This document shows, one piece after another, positions 5,961-11,688 of a DNA stretch of 11,688 nt. Location of the stretch: the NCBI GenBank assembly GCA_017430675.1, contig JAFRMM010000072.1, positions 1 to 11,688 on the forward strand. Direction: 5' to 3'. The DNA is from Prevotella sp. Lineage in GTDB: Bacteria; Bacteroidota; Bacteroidia; Bacteroidales; Bacteroidaceae. A program made the position numbers and the translations under genes. Each line of letters begins with the position of its first letter. Positions within the stretch are counted from its first letter, which is position 1. A model generated the notes under the pieces. The model was given only the letters and a program-made list of their open reading frames with translations. It was not told where the DNA came from and made no database searches.

Positions 5961-6644
5961 TCAGTGTACGTCGATGCCGTCGAAGTAGAGTTCCGAGATG
6001 ACGGTGTCGGCATATTTCTCGCCTGGATAGACGTCGAGGATCTCGAAGCGGAGTTTCCAGTTGGGTGCCCCTGCATCGTGGGGACCCAGCACACCCACGT
6101 CGAAGGTCTGCAGCGTGCGGCTGTCCTCCAGTTCGAGGATGGCGTAGGGCTTGCCCATGTAGTACATCTTGAGGACCTTCGGACGGGAGTTGGCGCGCCA
6201 CGCCTTGTCGCTCTTTACATGGCCGCCGAGGATCTCAACGGTGGTGATGCGCGGACAACGGCCAGGGAACTCGTACTCCAGCCATTCGCCGATGCCCTGT
6301 CCTTTGGCGCCTTCCGCCCATACGCTCTCGTGGTTGAAGTCATGGGCATGTGCTGCCTCGTAACTGAACTGTCCCTGAGGCTTCAGACAACTCGAGGCCT
6401 TGACGGACAGGATCTCGCCACCGCAATACCAACTGCAGAAGCCGCCATACAGGTCGGTATAGACGGTGAGGTCGCCAACTCGCGCACTATCGGCATAGAT
6501 ATCCTCTGTCGCATTCTTATACTCCTCGGCACTGATCTTGGGCATCTCGATGATGCTTTTCGGCCGGATGTGCTTCACCTGCTCCTGCGCTGCTGCGCCC
6601 ATCGTACAGGCAAACAGTATCAAAAAAAGAATTGTCCTCATCAT
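5961..6644 (-). CDS. Secreted protein resembling the NADase-type glycan-binding domain family
   Basis: 227 residues. A signal peptide (Met-Met-Arg, hydrophobic core, Ala-Ala-Ala-Gln near residue 20) directs export. The body from about residue 80 has the pattern Ala-Ser-Ser-x-Leu, Tyr-x-Ala-x-x-Ala-x-Asp, Ser-Val-Trp-Ala-Glu-Gly, then Gly-Gln-Gly-Ile-Gly-Glu-Trp-Leu-Glu-Tyr, followed by a discoidin-like beta sandwich with Asn-x-Arg-Pro-Lys. This recalls the NADase-type glycan-binding domain, a beta-sandwich module that recognises carbohydrate; no NADase catalytic domain is attached. Its start overlaps the eptA stop as ATGA, so it should be translated with eptA. A second Met at codon 2 is an equally possible start. 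Role inferred: a periplasmic or surface glycan-binding accessory protein. Family assignment is from pattern memory, moderately sure. Confidence 0.7.
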   Translation of the reverse strand: MMRTILFLILFACTMGAAAQEQVKHIRPKSIIEMPKISAEEYKNATEDIYADSARVGDLTVYTDLYGGFCSWYCGGEILSVKASSCLKPQGQFSYEAAHAHDFNHESVWAEGAKGQGIGEWLEYEFPGRCPRITTVEILGGHVKSDKAWRANSRPKVLKMYYMGKPYAILELEDSRTLQTFDVGVLGPHDAGAPNWKLRFEILDVYPGEKYADTVISELYFDGIDVH

Positions 6645-8215
6645 TTTATGGTTTTAAAGATATCATAGTCTTGGTTGTAGGCTGGGGAATCTATCGACAG
6701 CAGGTTGAGCACGGAGTGGAAGATATAATGCTGGTCAAGAACCCGTGGCAGTTCGCCCTCTGGGGCACCCTTTTCACTTGATGTACTCTTGTAGTCCCTG
6801 AAACCTTCCGAGGTCCAGACAAGGAATGGTATCTCATACTGCACCTTTGGTGCCAGTTTCATGGGCAGACCATGCATGAACATCTTGTTTTCGCCAAGAG
6901 ATTCGCCATGGTCGGAAATAAAGATCATGGCACTATGCCAGTCATCCATGGAGCGCAATGTGATGATAAGGCTGTTGACGAGGAAGTCGGTGTAGCGTAT
7001 GGTGTTGTCGTACGCATTTATCAGCATACCGATATTCTTCTGCCCCTCTTCCACATTTTGTGCCACAGGCTTATACACCTCAAATTCCTTGGGATATTTG
7101 TCGGCGTATTTCGGACCGTGGCTTGTGCTGGTATGCAGCACGATCAGCACTTTGTCTTTCTTGCTCGACACAATACGTTCACGAAGTCCTTTTAGGAGGA
7201 TCCCGTCATAGTATATATTCTCGTCTGGATATCTGGTGCCAAGTTCCTCGTTAGTGAGATATTCGTCAATGTGGATAGGCGGCTCTCCCCAGTTGGAGGT
7301 GCGCCACGATACGTCAACGCCTGTCCTGAAGGCATAGTTAGGCAGCAACTCATACAGGTCGTCGCTGATCTTTGGTTCAAGAATCGCTTTGGTGCCTGCT
7401 GTGGTGTAGGTGGCACATGCTGTGGCCTGATACACCTTCAGGCCTTCTTGCTTCGACAGCAGTGGATTAGTATCACGCTGATAGCCGTAAAGTTGGAAGT
7501 TGGCTTTCCTGGCTGACTCGCCGATGACGAGCACCACAACAGCCTTCTCACTGTCCAGGATCTGGCCGTCTGGAAGCCTGATCTCCTCAGCCTGTTTGTC
7601 TTGACTAAAACTTATGATGCGCCCAGTATTCACCAGATATGACCACGGCTGCAACATTCCTCCCAATTCTGTGTCGTGCTGACCTATCCACAGCGTCTGG
7701 TTGATATTCGCCAATGCTATGACAAGGACAATAGCCAAAGAACATCCGCAGCAGATGGCCAGTCTCTTTGCTTCTCCAATGACTACTGGCTGCAGCAGAC
7801 AATACAAGGCGGGGAGAATGCCGAAGACAAGGATGAAAAGCCACAGCGACCAACTGAAGAATCCTGAAGCCTCAGAGTATCTGGTGTTGAATACGTTCTC
7901 GATGGTTGTCGCATCTATCATCACGCTATAGGTATAGATGAAATAGACGGCCGTGGCATTGATGAGTGAAAGGATCGCCAGCAGGATACGCCCCACCATC
8001 CTCATCAGGAACATCACGAGATAGGTCATCATGAAGTTGACCGCAAGCATGATAACCACCAGCGATGCCAGCAGGAATATCTTTCCACCTATGTTCTCGT
8101 TGCTATTGTCAATTACATAGTTTAAGAAAGGTATGTTGTACAACAACAGGGTACCTATGCTGACGATACAGGAGAACGTGAGAAGCGAGATGGGCTTGCG
8201 TAGGGGATTCTTCAT
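6641..8215 (-). CDS. eptA: EptA-like phosphoethanolamine transferase (lipid A modification)
   Basis: 524 residues, the usual length. About five membrane helices fill residues 1-180, followed by a periplasmic sulfatase-fold domain. Active-site elements are present: Gly-Glu-Ser-Ala-Arg with E233, the Cys-Ala-Thr segment with T269 as the likely nucleophile, Ser-Asp-His-Gly-Glu with D435 and H436, and H448 in Met-His-Gly-Leu-Pro. Family members move phosphoethanolamine from phosphatidylethanolamine to lipid A phosphate (or core sugars) on the outer face of the inner membrane, lowering negative charge and sensitivity to cationic peptides. Bacteroidales lipid A commonly carries this group on its 1-phosphate, which fits. 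The start is 37 bases after the mrp stop; the stop overlaps the next gene by 4 bases. Acceptor could also be another surface glycan. Confidence 0.88.
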   Translation of the reverse strand: MKNPLRKPISLLTFSCIVSIGTLLLYNIPFLNYVIDNSNENIGGKIFLLASLVVIMLAVNFMMTYLVMFLMRMVGRILLAILSLINATAVYFIYTYSVMIDATTIENVFNTRYSEASGFFSWSLWLFILVFGILPALYCLLQPVVIGEAKRLAICCGCSLAIVLVIALANINQTLWIGQHDTELGGMLQPWSYLVNTGRIISFSQDKQAEEIRLPDGQILDSEKAVVVLVIGESARKANFQLYGYQRDTNPLLSKQEGLKVYQATACATYTTAGTKAILEPKISDDLYELLPNYAFRTGVDVSWRTSNWGEPPIHIDEYLTNEELGTRYPDENIYYDGILLKGLRERIVSSKKDKVLIVLHTSTSHGPKYADKYPKEFEVYKPVAQNVEEGQKNIGMLINAYDNTIRYTDFLVNSLIITLRSMDDWHSAMIFISDHGESLGENKMFMHGLPMKLAPKVQYEIPFLVWTSEGFRDYKSTSSEKGAPEGELPRVLDQHYIFHSVLNLLSIDSPAYNQDYDIFKTIK

Positions 8216-8252
8216 TGAGTAAGCCAGGAAACGGCAGGTGTTACTATCTGGA

Positions 8253-9371
8253 TTATTTCATTCCCACGATCTTGGTTTGGGGCTGTTCCTTGTTGCGGCG
8301 GTTGACGACGGTGACGACGGCCTGGGCCAGACTGATGAAGGCCAGTCCTGTTGCGGTGTCGCTGTTGAGGGCGGCAGGTGTGCCTGCATCGCCGCTGTCG
8401 CAGATGCTCTGTACGAGGGGGATCTGTGCCAGCAGGGGAACATTCATCTCATGGGCGAGATTCTTACAGCCTTCCTTGCCGAAGATATAGTATTTGTTCT
8501 CAGGCAACTCGGCGGGGGTGAACCACGCCATGTTCTCGATGAGGCCGAGGATGGGCACGTTCACCTTCTCGTTGCGGTACATGTCAATACCCTTACGGGC
8601 ATCGGCAAGGGCCACGGCCTGGGGGGTGCTGACGATGACGGCACCTGTGATGGGGAGCGTCTGTAAGAGTGTCAGGTGTATGTCGCTGGTACCTGGCGGG
8701 GTGTCAAGGATGAAGTAGTCGAGTTCGCCCCAGTCTGCATCGGCGATAAGTTGCTTCAGCGCACTCGTCGCCATACCACCTCGCCAGAGGGTGGCAGTGG
8801 TGGGGGAGACGAAGAAACCGATACTCAGCAGTTTCACGCCGTATTTCTCAATGGGACAGATCAGGTCGCGCCCGTCTTTATGGACGGCGTATGGGCGCTC
8901 GTCCTCCACATCGAACATCTTGGGCATCGACGGGCCGAAGATATCGGTATCGAGCAGACCTACCTTATAGCCGAGACGTGCCAGGGCGATGGCGAGGTTT
9001 GCAGAGACGGTGCTCTTGCCCACGCCGCCCTTGCCACTGCTCACGGCAATAATGTTCCTCACGCCAGGGAGCATCTGACCTACCTCAGGACGAGGGGCGG
9101 ACTTGAACTCCGTCTCGATCGTGACCTCTACGTCCTGTCCGCAGTGGTACTTGATGGCGGCCTCTGTGGCCTTCACCGTAGATTTCAGGAAAGGATCCGT
9201 GTCGCGTGGGAACTCCAATACGACCTTCACCTTCCAGGGCTCTCCCTCCTGTGAGGGGGCGGCTACCGACGGGGTGTCGGCAACCATCCCACTCTCCACG
9301 AGGCTTTTCTTCGTGCCGGCATACGTCACCGTTGCCAGCGCATCCATAATCAGTTGGGGGTATAGTGTCAT
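8253..9371 (-). CDS. mrp: Mrp/ApbC (NBP35-type) iron-sulfur cluster carrier ATPase
   Basis: 372 residues. An N-terminal MIP18/DUF59-like domain (about 1-90) precedes a deviant Walker A loop, GKGGVGKST, at 113-121. Walker-type Asp-Thr-Asp-Ile-Phe-Gly-Pro-Ser (141-148) and Leu-Asp-Thr-Pro-Pro-Gly-Thr-Ser-Asp (222-230) are typical of Mrp. The family binds iron-sulfur clusters and hands them to apoproteins in the cytoplasm. The CxxC pair that bridges the cluster in canonical Mrp, expected after Asn-Met-Ala-Trp-Phe (280-284), is absent; the site reads Thr-Pro-Ala-Glu-Leu-Pro. I believe this is common to Bacteroidetes Mrp. The ATG is 3 bases after the LRR gene stop and its ribosome site (GGAG) lies in that gene's last codons, so coupling is likely. 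Confidence 0.93.
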   Translation of the reverse strand: MTLYPQLIMDALATVTYAGTKKSLVESGMVADTPSVAAPSQEGEPWKVKVVLEFPRDTDPFLKSTVKATEAAIKYHCGQDVEVTIETEFKSAPRPEVGQMLPGVRNIIAVSSGKGGVGKSTVSANLAIALARLGYKVGLLDTDIFGPSMPKMFDVEDERPYAVHKDGRDLICPIEKYGVKLLSIGFFVSPTTATLWRGGMATSALKQLIADADWGELDYFILDTPPGTSDIHLTLLQTLPITGAVIVSTPQAVALADARKGIDMYRNEKVNVPILGLIENMAWFTPAELPENKYYIFGKEGCKNLAHEMNVPLLAQIPLVQSICDSGDAGTPAALNSDTATGLAFISLAQAVVTVVNRRNKEQPQTKIVGMK

Positions 9372-9374
9372 TGC

Positions 9375-11045
9375 TTACTTGTTCTCCTTCACGCCCTTCA
9401 CCTTGCTCCATTTCTTGTCAGCGGTGTAGATGGCCATGGATCCTTGGGGGATGAGGATAACGGCGTGAGTACCCTTGAAGGTGTCACCGCTGATAGATGG
9501 TGGGGTGCCACTGTTAATGGTGATGGTGTTCAGACCCGTACACTCCTGGAAGGCGCTGCCCCCAAGTTCCTTCACTGTGGCAGGAAGATCAACACTGATA
9601 AGTTGAATACATCCCTTGAAGGCATCACCACCGATGCTCTTCAGACCGTTGGCAAAGTTGAGCGACTGGAGTGAGGCGCACTTTTCAAAGGCGGCGTCTT
9701 CAATGGTCTTGAGTTCTGCAGGCCAGTTGATCTCTGACAACAGGGTGCAGCCGCAGAAGGCGTTATGTCCAATACGCTTGACGGTGTTGGGCAGAACGAT
9801 CTTCCTGAGGTTACCACAGTTGCGGAAAGCGAAGGTCTCAATCTCGTCGAGCAGGGTCGTGCCTGTGACGCTTTCGAGACTTGAACAGTCCTCAAAGGCG
9901 TGGTCGCCGAGGCTCTTCAGTGAACTGGGGAAAGATACTGACTTCAGGCTGCTGCACTTCTGGAAGGCATAGTCCTTGATCTTGGCGAGTGAGGCAGGCA
10001 TGGTGAAATCTTCCAGAGACTTACAGCCTTCGAAGGCGTGGCTGCTAATCTCATTCAAAGAGGTAGGTAGGCTAAGATTCCTGAGGCTGGAACAACCCTT
10101 AAAGGCTGCCACGTTCACATCGCCTAACGAGCCTTCCATCTTGACGGTCTCTAATGAGGTGCAGTTCTGGAAGGCGGCCTGACCCAAACTGCCGATCTTG
10201 TCGAGGGTGACCGTTTTCAGGTTCTTACACCCAGCGAATGCCATGGCTCCCACCTTCTTGACGGATGCCATCTGGATGGTCTCCAGATCCGAGCAACCGT
10301 CGAAGGCTGCAGACTCTATCTCATCCACGGAACTGGGCAGGGTCATGTTCGTCAGACTCTCGCAACTCTTAAAGGCAGAGCCGCCGATCTTCTTCGTGCC
10401 GTCAGGGATGTTGATGCTCTTCAGACTCTTGCACTTGTTGAAGGCCTGGGGTGCGATCTCGTCGATGCCGTTGGGAAGTACGATGGTCACAAGGCTCTTG
10501 CAACCCTCGAAGGCCTCGTTGCCGAGGGTCTTCAGACCAGAGGGGAGGCTGATGGCCGCCAGACTCTCACAATCCTGGAAGGCTTCGGTCTCGATGGTCG
10601 TGACGGAGGCGGGGATGGTGACATCCACGAGACTCTTACAACCGCTGAAACAACCCTTGCTGATGGTCCTGATGCCGGAGGGCAGCACCACCTTCACCAG
10701 ATTCTTGGCGTCAGAGAAGAGACTCTTGGGCAGTTCGTTGGCCTGGGTCTTAAGACCTCCCTTGTCTTTACTCTCCATGATCGTAACGCCAGAGAGGTCA
10801 AGAGCGGTCACCAGGCACTCGCCGGGGTTCTTCTTGTCCACCTTCGTGCGGGTGACGATCTCCTGGAGTAGTTTGAGGTCTGTGCCGTTGAGGGTACCAC
10901 TGACCGTCAGGTCTGCCACCTTGAACTTCTGGTCACCGAGTTGTGTTGCTAACTTGCCGACGGAATCGACTTTTACGTTTACTTTCTCTTGTGCCATGGC
11001 CAGCATCGGGAGTGCTGCCATGAGGAGGATCATTAGTTTCTTCAT
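9375..11045 (-). CDS. BspA-like leucine-rich-repeat (LRR_5) secreted or surface protein
   Basis: 556 residues. A signal peptide (Met-Lys-Lys-Leu to Ala-Met-Ala-Gln, about 19 residues) is followed by a cap region (20-100). Then come about 18 tandem repeats of 22-23 residues, 17 of them with the core (Ala/Cys)-Phe-x-x-Cys-x-x-Leu, alternating with Leu-Pro-x-x-(Leu/Val)-x-x-Ile turns. This is the Treponema/BspA type of LRR. Two neighbouring repeats in the middle (those with Phe-Asp-Gly-Cys and Phe-Ala-Gly-Cys) are 22 residues and lack the usual proline. A short C-terminal domain ends the protein, with no obvious LPXTG or typical sorting tail. Known relatives bind host proteins or other bacteria; here the partner is unknown. 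The ATG is 12 bases after the trmB stop. Confidence 0.92.
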   Translation of the reverse strand: MKKLMILLMAALPMLAMAQEKVNVKVDSVGKLATQLGDQKFKVADLTVSGTLNGTDLKLLQEIVTRTKVDKKNPGECLVTALDLSGVTIMESKDKGGLKTQANELPKSLFSDAKNLVKVVLPSGIRTISKGCFSGCKSLVDVTIPASVTTIETEAFQDCESLAAISLPSGLKTLGNEAFEGCKSLVTIVLPNGIDEIAPQAFNKCKSLKSINIPDGTKKIGGSAFKSCESLTNMTLPSSVDEIESAAFDGCSDLETIQMASVKKVGAMAFAGCKNLKTVTLDKIGSLGQAAFQNCTSLETVKMEGSLGDVNVAAFKGCSSLRNLSLPTSLNEISSHAFEGCKSLEDFTMPASLAKIKDYAFQKCSSLKSVSFPSSLKSLGDHAFEDCSSLESVTGTTLLDEIETFAFRNCGNLRKIVLPNTVKRIGHNAFCGCTLLSEINWPAELKTIEDAAFEKCASLQSLNFANGLKSIGGDAFKGCIQLISVDLPATVKELGGSAFQECTGLNTITINSGTPPSISGDTFKGTHAVILIPQGSMAIYTADKKWSKVKGVKENK

Positions 11046-11057
11046 AATCGTTTGTTT

Positions 11058-11688
11058 TTATTTTGCTTTATCGAGTGAACTTCTCTTGGAACGGTGGTAG
11101 GAGCGGTAGTCGTCGAGTTCGATCTCCACGTCGGGCTCCTCAAGGGTGCCTGTCTGTGGCAAGCGCCATTTCATATATTTGATATTCAATCCCCGCGCTA
11201 TCCACATCGACTCGTAGTAGGTCTGGATGGAGAGCAACTCATTGAGAACCGTCCCCAATGAGTTACCATAGAGATCCTCGGTGCGGAAGATCAGGGGCAG
11301 GGCGTTCTTCTCCACCATATAGGTGGTATAGGTGAAGAGGAAGTTGGAGTCGGTCTTCAGGTGGATGATGCCGCCATCGACGAGGAACTTCCTGTAGCGC
11401 TCCATGAAATAGGTGGAGGTGAGGCGCTTCCTCGGATTCTTCATCTGCGGATCAGAGAAGGTGAGCCAGATCTCTTGCACCTCGTCCTGGGCGAAGAAGC
11501 GGTCGATGATCTCGATGTTCGTGCGGAGGAAGGCCACGTTCTTCAGTCCTTCGTTGAGGGCCTGGGTGGCACCTGTCCACATCCTTGCGCCCTTGATATC
11601 GACGCCGATGAAATTCACCTCGGGATAGAGTTTCGCCAGTTCGACGGTGTATTCCCCCTTGCCGCAGCCGAGTTCCAGCACGATGGGA
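11058..11688 (-). CDS. trmB: tRNA (guanine-N7-)-methyltransferase TrmB, 5' end beyond the window
   Basis: About 210 residues of the C-terminal part are present. The frame stays open to the window edge (Pro-Ile-Val-Leu-Glu-Leu-Gly-Cys-Gly), so a GTG at 11681 is an internal Val codon, not the start; roughly 50 residues are probably missing. The SAM-binding motif Glu-Leu-Gly-Cys-Gly-Lys-Gly-Glu, the acidic Gly-Val-Asp-Ile-Lys-Gly-Ala-Arg strand end, and Phe-Ser-Asp-Pro-Gln-x-Lys-x-x-Arg-Lys-Arg-Leu are diagnostic. The enzyme methylates N7 of G46 in the tRNA variable loop using S-adenosylmethionine. It leads the minus-strand run as far as the window shows; its promoter lies outside. Confidence 0.93.
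   Translation of the reverse strand, partial: PIVLELGCGKGEYTVELAKLYPEVNFIGVDIKGARMWTGATQALNEGLKNVAFLRTNIEIIDRFFAQDEVQEIWLTFSDPQMKNPRKRLTSTYFMERYRKFLVDGGIIHLKTDSNFLFTYTTYMVEKNALPLIFRTEDLYGNSLGTVLNELLSIQTYYESMWIARGLNIKYMKWRLPQTGTLEEPDVEIELDDYRSYHRSKRSSLDKAK

Noticed and set aside
5964..6668. Plus-strand open frame of 234 residues opposite the glycan-binding gene
   Set aside because: No domain or promoter; the minus-strand frame has a signal peptide and family motifs.
8216..8252. Possible terminator or promoter in the 37-base mrp-eptA gap
   Set aside because: No stable hairpin with a T-run and no TAnnTTTG element is visible there.
8238..9254. Plus-strand open frames opposite mrp (8238-8666 and 8676-9254)
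   Set aside because: Shadows of the Mrp frame, with low-complexity content and no motifs.
9375..11045. LRR gene repeats as a DNA-level satellite or CRISPR-like array
   Set aside because: The periodicity follows the 23-residue protein repeat and the units have diverged; there are no identical repeats with unique spacers.
10198..11100. Plus-strand open frame of 300 residues opposite the LRR gene
   Set aside because: It mirrors the repetitive codons of the LRR gene, has no recognisable domain, and the antisense frame is open because of codon bias in the repeats.

Overview
The window reads as an anaerobic Bacteroidales genome, most likely Prevotellaceae. This rests on three things: promoters of the Bacteroidetes type (TAnnTTTG, two of them with a TTTG box 20 bases upstream), secreted proteins carrying C-terminal modules that I know from Prevotella, and Bacteroidetes-type versions of Mrp and TrmB. 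Family assignments come from reading motifs, not from a search. I see no RNA gene, CRISPR array, insertion sequence or origin, and no gene-free stretch over about 135 bases.

Left part (1-2700): a minus-strand pair, a NifX-like metal-cluster protein followed by a PaaI-type hotdog thioesterase, is divergent from a TauE/SafE (TSUP) membrane exporter that uses a TTG start. The exporter's 3' end overlaps, on the opposite strand, a 65-residue ORF with a clear lipoprotein signal. To its right lies a minus-strand MntA-HepT toxin-antitoxin pair (nucleotidyltransferase antitoxin, then HEPN RNase toxin) with a near-consensus promoter.

Middle (2644-5941, plus strand): a good promoter drives a PreA-like dihydropyrimidine dehydrogenase subunit with an unusual N-terminal half iron-sulfur domain. 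Four bases after its stop, a GTG starts a secreted SGNH/CE6-like carbohydrate esterase with Prevotella-type C-terminal modules.

Right part (11688 down to 5961, minus strand): a tightly packed run of trmB (5' end cut by the window edge), a BspA-like leucine-rich-repeat surface or secreted protein, an Mrp/ApbC iron-sulfur carrier ATPase, an EptA-like lipid A phosphoethanolamine transferase, and a secreted protein resembling the NADase-type glycan-binding family. Gaps are 12, 3 and 37 bases, then a 4-base ATGA overlap, so one transcript is plausible. It mixes housekeeping genes with cell-envelope genes.

I do not see a wholly undescribed system. The items most worth a second look are the half-domain fusion on PreA, the BspA-like gene wedged between trmB and mrp, the eptA/glycan-binding coupling, the paired leader motif around the NifX/TSUP promoters, and the colliding exporter/lipoprotein reading frames.
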